Assembly (NCBI RefSeq): GCF_003946445.1
Contig: NZ_RHOF01000002.1
Coordinates: forward strand, 1-64,000
DNA: 64,000 nt
Direction of reading: 5' to 3'
DNA from: Loigolactobacillus jiayinensis
GTDB taxonomy: Bacteria > Bacillota > Bacilli > Lactobacillales > Lactobacillaceae
The notes under the pieces are model-generated. The model was not told the origin of the DNA and did no database searches. It saw only the letters and a program-made list of their open reading frames with translations. Shown here one piece after another: positions 25,339 through 33,400 of this stretch; position 1 is the stretch's first letter; the number at the start of each line of letters is the position of its first letter. A program made the translations under genes and the position numbers.

Positions 25339-25652
25339 GCGCGCTGATTTATGGTCTAGCGCTGGACGCAGCTGGCCGTTGCCAACATTATCACACTGAT
25401 AATGACATCGTGGCTAACAAATGTGCACAGTGTCAGCAATACTTTGCCTGTTACCACTGTCACGATGCTTTGCGTGATCATCATTTTGTGCCGCTACCAA
25501 CTACGACCACCGGAAAAGTCGTTTGCTGCGGTAATTGTCAACACGAACTGACCTGGAGGCAATACCAAACTGGCGCGTGCCCTTTTTGCCAGCATGCGTT
25601 TAATCCCCGCTGCGCATTACATCACGCTATTTATTTTACAGCGTCAAAATGA
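25335..25652 (+). CDS. CHY zinc finger protein
   Basis: A 105-residue cysteine- and histidine-rich protein. The order CQHYHTDNDIVANKCAQC, then CYHCHDALRDHHF, CCGNC, and CPFCQHAFNPRCALHH gives the nine or so metal ligands of the CHY zinc finger, also found in plant and animal RCHY1-type proteins. Bacterial stand-alone versions have no established role. The start is a TTG that overlaps the bioY stop (TTGA), so translation is probably coupled to bioY. Its 3' end overlaps the convergent quinone reductase gene by 17 bases. Confidence 0.8.
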   Translation: MSALIYGLALDAAGRCQHYHTDNDIVANKCAQCQQYFACYHCHDALRDHHFVPLPTTTTGKVVCCGNCQHELTWRQYQTGACPFCQHAFNPRCALHHAIYFTASK

Positions 25653-26589
25653 TTTTACCGGTATGTTCATTTAGTAAGGCCTGATAGGCTGCACGGCCAT
25701 CCGCTAAGGAAAATTGTTGTGCAGCTGTTAACTGAATTTTACCAGCTTGAAAATAACTAAATAGGCGCTGGCTGCGTTTCAAGCGCGCTTGACCACTATC
25801 TAAATAATCCCATAAATCGCCTGTCAGTAGACTTTTAGAACTATTTAACATTTTCACTGGATCAAGTGGTGCTGGGTCACCAGCGGCCATACCGAAGAAA
25901 ACAACTTTACCGCGTGGTTGTACGATAGCTAAACTATCCGCTAAGGTTGCGCCTACACCGTCATATACCGTCATGATCGGCGTTCCAACTTGGACCTGTT
26001 TTATCCAGTCGTCTGTTCGCAAGAAAACTTGTTGCGCGCCTTGTTTTAATGCCAGTTGTCGTTTCGTTTCGCTACCGGTAACGCCAACCACATTAATGCC
26101 ATCAGCAGTCAACATTTGCGCTAATATTTGGCCCACACCACCAGTTAAACCATGTACAAAAACAGTGGTCCCCGGCTGATCACAACCTAGATCATGGGCT
26201 AAGAAATCAGCAGTTAGGCCCTGTAAGGCGATGCTAGCCGCTAATTTAAAACTGATTGTATCTGGTAACGGAATTAATTTTTCTGGCTGTGTAACGACAT
26301 ATTCTGCCTGCGCCAACGGCACGTCAGCAAAGAAAACCCGCTGCCCAACCTGATACTCAGTTACAGCCGTCCCAACTGCAGCAATCACCCCAGCACCCTC
26401 GTAACCATTAATATAAGGGGTATGCGGCGCAATATGATAATTGCCACGCAAGCGATAAATATCGGCAAAGTTTAAGCCACAGGCCTTGATCCTAATTAAA
26501 ACTTGATCATCGTGTGGCTGCGGTTGCGGTAGCTCACCGTACTTCAGCTGTTCCACCCCACCGAATTGCTCAAAATATAAAGCCTGCAT
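25636..26589 (-). CDS. NADPH:quinone reductase-like zinc-independent MDR
   Basis: A 317-residue medium-chain dehydrogenase/reductase of the quinone oxidoreductase group. The N-terminal GroES-like part has KACGLNFADIYRLRGNY and NGYEGAGVI, and the Rossmann part has HGLTGGVGQILAQML. Zinc-binding cysteines are absent, as expected for this subgroup. The protein probably reduces quinones or alkenals with NADPH. The start follows AGAAAGGA by eight bases. Nucleotides 25781-25790 carry one copy of the AAGCGCGCTT palindrome inside the coding sequence. Confidence 0.88.
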   Translation of the reverse strand: MQALYFEQFGGVEQLKYGELPQPQPHDDQVLIRIKACGLNFADIYRLRGNYHIAPHTPYINGYEGAGVIAAVGTAVTEYQVGQRVFFADVPLAQAEYVVTQPEKLIPLPDTISFKLAASIALQGLTADFLAHDLGCDQPGTTVFVHGLTGGVGQILAQMLTADGINVVGVTGSETKRQLALKQGAQQVFLRTDDWIKQVQVGTPIMTVYDGVGATLADSLAIVQPRGKVVFFGMAAGDPAPLDPVKMLNSSKSLLTGDLWDYLDSGQARLKRSQRLFSYFQAGKIQLTAAQQFSLADGRAAYQALLNEHTGKIILTL

Positions 26590-26633
26590 TGCTCGTCATT
26601 CCTTTCTGAATAATTCCCAGTATAGCATGGCAC

Positions 26634-26751
26634 AAAAAAACCAGCGTATGGGCTTACGCTGGAAAAAGGAGTTGGGTTTTCATCACTTTGGGGAAATGAT
26701 GAAAAATTAAGTTTTGGGTTAGGGATTTAGGTGGGGTCCTTCATCTCTATG
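26634..26751 (-). ncRNA. candidate C-rich small RNA, copy 1
   Basis: On the minus strand a TATAGT box (26763-26758) would start transcription near 26751; the transcript ends at the hairpin CCAGCGTA/TACGCTGG followed by a run of U at about 26634. It carries C-rich single-stranded motifs (GGACCCCACC, AUCCCUAACCC, AACCCAACUCC) and a hairpin with a CCCCA loop. See copy 3 for the structural evidence. Confidence 0.7.
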
Positions 26752-26851
26752 TAGACTACTATACCCACAGAATATGAATAATGCGTGATGAAATCAGTGT
26801 ATTAAATTGAAAAAATGCTTATAGAAAAGTAAAGCTTCACATTGAAGCAAA

Positions 26852-26968
26852 TAAAAAACCAGCGTATGGGCTTACGCTGGAAAAGGAGTTGGGTTCTCAT
26901 CACTTTGGGGAAATGATGAAAAATTAAGTTTTGGGTTAGGGATTTAGGTGGGGTCCTTCATCTCTATG
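26852..26968 (-). ncRNA. candidate C-rich small RNA, copy 2
   Basis: Same organisation as copy 1: TATAGT at 26980-26975, predicted start near 26968, intrinsic terminator ending near 26852. It differs from copy 1 by a base in the central stem (U-G instead of U-A pair) and one fewer A after the terminator stem. Confidence 0.7.
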
Positions 26969-27068
26969 TAGACTACTATACCCACAGAATATGAATAATG
27001 CGTGATGAAATCAGTGTATTAAATTGAAAAAATGCTTATAGAAAAGTAAAGCTTCACGTTGAAACAAA

Positions 27069-27185
27069 TAAAAAACCAGCGTATGGGCTTACGCTGGAAA
27101 AGGAGTTGGGTTCTCATCACTTTGGGGAAATGATGAAAAATTAAGTTTTGGGTTAGGGATTTAGGTGGGGTCCTTCATCTCTATG
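27069..27185 (-). ncRNA. candidate C-rich small RNA, copy 3
   Basis: TATAGT lies at 27197-27192 and the predicted start is near 27185. The central hairpin (27136-27128 with 27122-27114) pairs nine bases, UCAUCAUUU with AAGUGAUGA, and displays a CCCCA loop. Differences between copies keep pairing only when the minus strand is read (A-U versus G-U), whereas the plus strand would have C-A mismatches. The 3' part contains ACUCCUUU, complementary to Shine-Dalgarno sequences, then a terminator with a C-rich AGCCCA loop. These are hallmarks of sRNAs that block ribosome binding sites. Confidence 0.72.
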
Positions 27186-27285
27186 TAGACTACTATACCC
27201 ACAGAATATGAATAATGCGTGATGAAATCAGTGTATTAAATTGAAAAAATGCTTATAGAAAAGTAAAGCTTCACATTGAAGCAAA

Positions 27286-27402
27286 TAAAAAACCAGCGTA
27301 TGGGCTTACGCTGGAAAAGGAGTTGGGTTTTCATCATTTTGGGGAAATAATGAAAAATTAAGTTTTGGGTTAGGGAATCAGGTGGGGTCCTTCATCTCTA
27401 TA
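27286..27402 (-). ncRNA. candidate C-rich small RNA, copy 4 (diverged)
   Basis: TATAGT lies at 27414-27409, predicted start 27402, terminator ending near 27286. The copy has about a dozen substitutions, but the C-rich motifs, the CCCC loop, both stems and the TATAGT box are intact. Similarity to the other copies stops at about -43 relative to the predicted start, which marks the likely limit of a functional promoter. Confidence 0.7.
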
Positions 27403-27577
27403 TGGACTACTATACCCACAGAATATGAATAATACGTGACGAAATAACAAGATTAATTTGAAAATTACTAAATAATAACAAATACGCAAACGTAATCGCC
27501 AGTGTGCATATTTCTTTCTTTACATCGTTGATCTCGCTTAAACTTGGATTAGAACAACGATTAAGGAGGTTCCAACT

Positions 27578-28027
27578 ATGCCTTGGAATATGCGCGACTA
27601 CCCTACCTCAATGAAAAACTTGCCTGAATTGGTCCGTAAAAAAGCAATCGATATCGGCAATGCCCTTTTAGCAAGCGGTTATCCTGATGAGCGCGCGATC
27701 CCTATCGCCATCAGTCAAGCCGAAAAGTGGCACGATAATGCTAGCAATCAAGAAAAAGCGGCCTACCGCAAAGAAGCAAACCCAGCAAAACATGACCAAC
27801 ACGAACAACGTAGTAATCCAGAACTAATTGATGCTAATGAAATCGTCCGTCATCAAGAAGACGGCTGGGCGGTAATGGCAGAAGGCGCAAAACAAGCCAG
27901 TGAAGTGCTTGCCAGCAAGGAAGCAGCCATTAAGCGTGCCCGCGAGATTGCCCGCAATAAAGATTCAGCGATCAAAATTTATCGTAAAGATGGCAGCCTA
28001 CAAGATGAAGTCACACCACGGAAATAG
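27578..28027 (+). CDS. DUF2188 domain stress-type protein (YdaT-like)
   Basis: A 149-residue soluble, charged protein. The N-terminal part (MPWNMRDYPTSMKNLPELVRKKAIDIGNALL split across residues 1-31) is the ChaB/YdaT-like module, and the C-terminal ~55 residues (RHQEDGWAVMAEGAKQAS ... IKIYRKDGSLQDE) form a DUF2188 domain. In B. subtilis the related YdaT is a general stress protein; the function is unknown. An AAGGAGG site precedes the ATG. It directly follows the divergent promoter end of the tandem sRNA cluster. Confidence 0.75.
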   Translation: MPWNMRDYPTSMKNLPELVRKKAIDIGNALLASGYPDERAIPIAISQAEKWHDNASNQEKAAYRKEANPAKHDQHEQRSNPELIDANEIVRHQEDGWAVMAEGAKQASEVLASKEAAIKRAREIARNKDSAIKIYRKDGSLQDEVTPRK

Positions 28028-28034
28028 TTTGACT

Positions 28035-28067
28035 AAAAAAATCCCATTACATGGGATTTTCTTTTTT
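28035..28067. terminator. bidirectional terminator
   Basis: AAAATCCCA (28038-28046) pairs with TGGGATTTT (28052-28060), with a T-rich tail. It overlaps the last codons of the convergent hydrolase gene. Confidence 0.75.
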
Positions 28068-28784
28068 ATTAATACCTTTAAGCCACTTGATCAGATTTTG
28101 GGCAACTTGTTTTTGTTGTGCTTGATTACTGATTGTGGCGGTGTGATCGCCTTTTTGTTTACCATAATTACCAAAACCAGCGTGATTACCACCTTTGATC
28201 TGCACATACTTAGTCTGCTTAGGTAAATTGCGCTTTGCTTTGCGGTAAGCGGATTGGTCCAATACACCATCCCGACTAGCTGTGATCGATAAAACTGGTA
28301 GAACCGTCGAACGCAGGCTACCCTTCGCATCCGGATAGCTGGCAAGGAAGAAGACACCCTTTAGGCGCTCTTGATTTTGTTGCGCATAGCGACTAGCAAT
28401 AACACCGCCGAGCGAATGACCGCCAATCACGTAATCACGCTTAGATTCCTTCAACACGTGATCAGCCTTGTTGGGTGCCAACACGGCAAGATCCATGGGA
28501 AAGCGCACGATATAAACCGGATAACCCGCGGCGGCTACTTGCTTAGCCCAAACACTATAACTAGCTGGTTCTACTAATGCACCAGGATAAAAAACGACCA
28601 TTGGTGTTGTTGTTAATTTACTTTTGAAAATTAATTCTGGCTGCGTCGTACTGGCCTGTTTAGCAGCTGTTTCAGCGGCTGGCTGGGGCTGATGAATTTG
28701 ACTACGCAAATAAAACCAGCCACCAGACAACAAAACTAACAATGCTACAACGACCCCGAGCAGAATTTTGGTGCGCTTTTTCAT
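28047..28784 (-). CDS. membrane-anchored alpha/beta hydrolase
   Basis: A 245-residue protein with an N-terminal membrane anchor (residues ~5-27, KILLGVVVALLVLLSGGWFYL) and an alpha/beta hydrolase domain facing outside. The nucleophile elbow is GGHSLGG, a strand PMVVFYPGALVEP forms the oxyanion region, and a late histidine appears in GGNHAGFGNYG. The family (alpha/beta hydrolase_5, DUF like) acts on unknown esters. Ribosome site AGAGGGG lies nine bases ahead of the ATG. It is a single gene. Confidence 0.8.
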   Translation of the reverse strand: MKKRTKILLGVVVALLVLLSGGWFYLRSQIHQPQPAAETAAKQASTTQPELIFKSKLTTTPMVVFYPGALVEPASYSVWAKQVAAAGYPVYIVRFPMDLAVLAPNKADHVLKESKRDYVIGGHSLGGVIASRYAQQNQERLKGVFFLASYPDAKGSLRSTVLPVLSITASRDGVLDQSAYRKAKRNLPKQTKYVQIKGGNHAGFGNYGKQKGDHTATISNQAQQKQVAQNLIKWLKGINKKENPM

Positions 28785-28869
28785 GAAGTTAACCCCTCTT
28801 AACGATATACTTCATGATACCATATTCACCAGAAGCCGTAAGTTGAATCAGGGCTTTGTTAAGCTTAAT

Positions 28870-29194
28870 TTAAGCGATTAACCATAATAATAAATAAATC
28901 ACTAAGGCACTAAATAAGCCGACAGTTACAATAAAACTAGCGGTCAAACGTAATTTAAGCTGATATCGGCTAAGTGGGTCATCTAATTCTGGCACAATCA
29001 GGTGGTGCCGGCGCAAAATAATATCGGCAAACAAACTAGTCAGCCAAATGAATACTGCGTTCAATATCCAGATAGCTTCGTGAATTTTCCCAATTAGAAA
29101 TTGCCTGCCGCGACACATTTAATTTCACAGCAATAGCCGCTTGTGTTAAATTCTGCTGCTGGCGACATTGCTGCAACTGCTCACCAATAATCAT
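28870..29194 (-). pseudogene. frameshifted XRE-family regulator with membrane tail
   Basis: From an ATG at 29194, with GAGGCGGG upstream, the minus strand encodes a clear HTH_3 domain (IIGEQLQQCRQQQNLTQ, then LNVSRQAISNWENSRSYLDI) that runs to residue 52 and stops at TAG (29036). The expected continuation of this family, a linker (DIILRRHHLIVPELDD) and two membrane helices, is present in the next frame down to 28870. A single-base frameshift around 29040 would restore one ~107-residue protein. The gene is therefore probably broken in this strain, unless a sequencing error or programmed frameshift is involved. Confidence 0.65.
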
Positions 29195-29330
29195 TAGCAT
29201 CCCGCCTCATGTTCACAATCTAAGTATATAAAGCTATCCTCTATTTACCTCGCAAATTCGTTTGACAAACTAGTTTTGCAGGCATAATCTTTGCTAAAAT
29301 AAAGATAATTACTAAATGCGGGGTTTACTC

Positions 29331-30071
29331 ATGAAAATCATTATCGCCCCAGCTAAGAAAATGAAAATTGACACTGACTCATTTGCTATCGCGGCCTTAC
29401 CCCAATATTTAGCTGCCACGCAGCAAATCTTAGCCAGCATGCGCCAGCGCTCTTTCGCTGAATTACAAACGTTATGGCAATGCAATGACAAATTAGCCCA
29501 CAGTAACTATGATTGGCTGCAACAACTTGATCTCCAGCAACAACTAACACCAGCGCTGATCGCTTTTAGTGGTATTCAATATCAGTACATGGCCCCAGAT
29601 GTTTTTTCCGCGCCAGCATTAGCTTACGTTCAAGCTAATTTACGGATTCTCTCCGGTTTTTATGGTATTTTGCGGCCCTTTGACGGTGTCGTTCCCTATC
29701 GTTTAGAAATGCAAGCGCGCTTAACTGTCGGTCAAAGCGTCAACCTATATGATTTTTGGGGTGCGAAACCCTATCAGGCACTACAAACCCAGCCAGAACC
29801 CATCGTTAATTTAGCCTCACAAGAATATGCTAAAATTATTCGCCGTTATCTGCAACCAAACACTGAAATGGTCGATATCATTTTCGGTCACTGGATCGAT
29901 GGTAAAATCAAAACGCGCGCCACCTTAGCTAAAATGGCGCGCGGCGAAATGGTTCGTTTTATGGCGGAAAACAAGGTTCAACAACTCACTGAATTACACG
30001 AATTCACACATTTAAGCTACCATTATATGCCTGACTTATCGACACCAACTAAATTAGTTTTTCTTGACTAA
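29331..30071 (+). CDS. yaaA: peroxide stress protein YaaA (DUF328/UPF0246)
   Basis: A 246-residue soluble protein beginning MKIIIAPAKKMKI and containing LRILSGFYGILRPFDGVVPYRLEM, NLASQEYAKIIRR and the end RGEMVRFMAENK, all typical of YaaA. In E. coli YaaA limits free iron and DNA damage during hydrogen peroxide stress and binds DNA. The start is placed at the ATG at 29331; an ATG 15 bases earlier is possible and no strong ribosome site decides. Nucleotides 29713-29722 hold one AAGCGCGCTT palindrome. Confidence 0.88.
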   Translation: MKIIIAPAKKMKIDTDSFAIAALPQYLAATQQILASMRQRSFAELQTLWQCNDKLAHSNYDWLQQLDLQQQLTPALIAFSGIQYQYMAPDVFSAPALAYVQANLRILSGFYGILRPFDGVVPYRLEMQARLTVGQSVNLYDFWGAKPYQALQTQPEPIVNLASQEYAKIIRRYLQPNTEMVDIIFGHWIDGKIKTRATLAKMARGEMVRFMAENKVQQLTELHEFTHLSYHYMPDLSTPTKLVFLD

Positions 30072-30455
30072 ACTACATACGTTTAGTCTTTTTTATTTGC
30101 TCAGCGCGCTTAACTTTATAAAACTTCAGCGTTGCAACAAATATTCGAGTTGCCGTTAACTTTCATTCATGCCTGCCACAAAAAGTTGTGCCAATGACTG
30201 ATCACTGTAGTAAGTTTAACCGCCACAAACCACACACTAAAATCCCAACACTGACGTTATTTTATACGTCCGCAGCATTAATTTTGAAATGCAACAAGTG
30301 TCTATCTATAAGCATTTGTAAAGGCTCGCACGGTAATAAAAGTCTATAATGGACATCCAAAGTAATTGACAAACATAAAAAAATGAGTAAGATAGTTGCA
30401 TACAAACATTGTAGAATTGGTGGTTTCAGTGGGTATTTTCATTTAGTAAAAATTA
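30072..30455. other. intergenic region with promoter for the MMPL gene
   Basis: The 384-base gap contains a T-rich end after yaaA, one near-copy of the palindrome (AGCGCGCTTAA, 30103) and a TTGACA (30366-30371) with TAAGAT 16 bases later (30388-30393), a plausible promoter for the large transporter. A TATAAT at 30345 lacks a spaced -35 box. I see no gene or RNA structure in the rest. Confidence 0.5.
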
Positions 30456-30464
30456 GTGAGAGAG

Positions 30465-33400
30465 ATGAGTCGAGTGAAACGTTTTTTGGAACGCCATGTT
30501 GGGGCGTTGGTGGCTTGGCTAGTGGTGGTTATTATCGCCCTAGTTGCCATGCCCAATACGACACGATTAATTCGTGAATATGGTCAAACCAAGATTCCTG
30601 CATCAGCGCAAAGCCAAGTAGCCAGCGTCATGCAAGACAGTTGGGGCCGTGGACAGGGTAATACGCGGCAAGTTGTTGTTGTTTTCAGCAATGGCAATCA
30701 TAAATTAACCGCTACACAAAAGGACAATGTTGCCCAGACAGTGCATAAATTACGCACCAATAAGCAGCAGTACCATGTTAAATCAGTCACCGCCGCCAAC
30801 GATAATGCTGCGACGCGCAAACAACTGATTTCTAAAGATAAGTCAACACAGTTGGTTCAATTAATGGTCAGCAAGAAATCGACCGTTCGTAAAATGAATA
30901 TCGATATCACTAAAGCAGCTAAAACTGCTGGGGTCAAAACATATGTGACTGGTAGTGATATTCTAACTGATGCTTTCAGTCAAGCAACTGAAGAAGGTAT
31001 CAAAAAAACAGAGGTTATCGCCGCGATATTCATTTTCATCGTTTTGATTCTCGTGTTCCGTTCACCAATTGTGCCGATTGTCTCTCTATTAACTGTTGGG
31101 GTTTCTGTGGTAACCTCGCTTAGTATCGTCATGAACCTAGTCAATTACTTTAACTTCCCCTTATCTTCATTCACACAGGTCTTTATGGTTGTGGTGTTGT
31201 TCGGGATTGGGACCGACTATAACATTCTGCTGTACGATCAATTCAAGGCCGAGCTGAGTCAGGGACTCGATTCGGTGGCGGCGACTAAGAATGCTCGGCG
31301 AATCGCCGGTCGAACAATTCTGTATAGTGGCTCGACAATTCTCATCGGCTTTACGGCGTTGGGCCTAGCCAAGTTTTCAGTCTACCGTTCAGCCGTCGGG
31401 GTCGCCGTTGGGGTCGCAGTCTTATTATTGGTTCTCTTAACGCTGAACCCCTTTTTCATGGCAACCTTAGGTCAGCGGATGTTCTGGCCGATCAAATCCT
31501 TTGATGGCGCTAGTAATAGTAAGTTGTGGCACGGTTTGTCTAAACATTCCGTTTTACATCCTTTCATCGCATTAGGTCTCGTGTTGTTGGTGACGTTACC
31601 GTTTTTGTTCACTTACAATAACAAGCTTAACTACGATACACTGGCCGAGTTAAGTGATAGTTTACCGGCCAAGCAAGGGTTCAAAGTAGTGCAGGATCAT
31701 TTCTCTAAGGGTACTGCAGAACCATCGACGCTTTACATTCAAACTAATAAAAAACTGGATCAAGAACAGTATCTGAAGTTAATTGATCAAGTCACACGTA
31801 AATTACAAAAAGAAAAAGGTGTCAAAACTGTCGCTTCGGTGACGCAACCTGGTGGTAGTAAAATCAAGGCACTGTACGCAAATCAACAGTTAGGAACGGT
31901 TACTAGCGGTATGAAAACTGCTGGTAAAGGACTCAAAACGATCAATAGTGGCTTAAATCAAGCCAGCACCAAACTCGGCCAAAGCAATATGAGTAGTGGC
32001 TTAGGTAGCGTGCAACAGTTGATCAGCGGTACCGATCAACTGGTTGATGGCAGCCAGCAACTTAGTAGTGGTACTGGCCAACTAGCCAGTGGTGCGAATA
32101 CTTTGAGCAACGGTCTCGGTACCTTGAGCAGTTCAACTGGGACGCTAGCTAGTGGTGTAAATCAGTTAACCAGTGGCGCTTACGTCCTACAAAATGGTCT
32201 CGGCCAATACACAACTGGCGTTAGTCAGCTAAATAGCGGCTTATCTAAGCTGGCTGGTAGTTCTGACCAAGTTACTAGTGGTGTGCAAAGTTTAGTTAGT
32301 CAAAGTAGCCAGCTACCATTAGCTGTCGCTGGTTTGACTGCCTATAATAGTGGCATTGCTAGTGGCGTGAACCAGATCAATAGCGCACTAACTGCTAATC
32401 AATCGAAATTAGCAGCCTTGAGCAGTGCGCAAAGTCAGTTACAAAGCCTTAGCAGCCAGAGTGCGACTTTGAAAAAAGAAGTCGCCCAAGCTAAGACAAT
32501 CGAACCACAATTGACGAAAATGCTCACGCTACTTGATAGTTTACAGGACGCAAAATCGCAAATTAGCGCGCTACAAACGCAAGCAAGTACGCTGGCAACA
32601 ACACAAAGTACTTTAAAGAGTTCGTTACAACAGATCGGCACCAACGATACCGCCGCAGCAACAGCTGATAAAGCTGTCATCGCCGCAGCACAAAAAATAG
32701 TTGATGATACCACCGCGACAGCTGATTCAAAGGCTCAAGCGCAAACGATCATTAAAACGGCTAGTGCAAGCTTGACTAACAACTTATCCGCTAATGGCAC
32801 AACATTAACGAAGTTACAGCAACAAGCTAGCTCAACCCAGCTACCTGATTTATCTGGCTTAACGACCTTGGCTGATCAATTACCAAGTGACAGCGACATT
32901 AGTAGCTTAAAGAGTCAATTATCCGGCATGCAAACCATGCTCAATAATGCTGATTCGTTATTAAGTGAAACCGATAATTTAGCCAGCGCTACCAGCGGCC
33001 TCAGCGACTTACAAAGCCAAATGACTACCTTAACGCAGTCGTTGGCTCAGTTACAAACTGCCGCTAATCAAGCTTCCAGCGTCGCTACGCAATTAAATGC
33101 TGGCGTCAATGGTAGTGGTGTCGATACGACGAGCCAAAGCACGATCAACGCTACAATCGGTCAATCGCAAATGCTAAGTCAGATCAACCAATTGGCAGCC
33201 GGCTTACAACAATATACTGGCGGGGTTGATTCTGCTGCCAGCGGTGCTAGTCAATTAAATGCTAATTCAGCCGCATTAACTAGCGGTACCAGTCAATTAG
33301 CTGGTGGGCTCGGTACATTAAGTAGCAAGGTACCTGCTTTGACCAGCGGCGTCAATCAATTAAACAGCGGTGCAACGCAATTAGCTAGTGGTGCCAATCA

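Larger units (their letters stand above)
26634..27445. repeat. four tandem copies of a ~217-bp unit
   Basis: The sequence CCAGCGTA (left arm of a hairpin) begins at 26641, 26859, 27076 and 27293, giving periods of 218, 217 and 217 bases. Copies 1-3 are almost identical throughout. Copy 4 is diverged and keeps similarity only from its terminator hairpin to about 27445, just past a promoter-like box. No open reading frame longer than a few codons is conserved. The unit is interpreted as an sRNA gene duplicated in tandem. Confidence 0.95.

Noticed and set aside
26634-27445. CRISPR array
   Set aside because: The repeat unit is ~217 bp and continuous, without the 23-50 bp repeat and unique spacer pattern, and no cas genes are present.
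30345-30350. promoter at a TATAAT upstream of the MMPL gene
   Set aside because: No -35 hexamer lies at 16-18 bases; the TTGACA/TAAGAT pair at 30366 is better.
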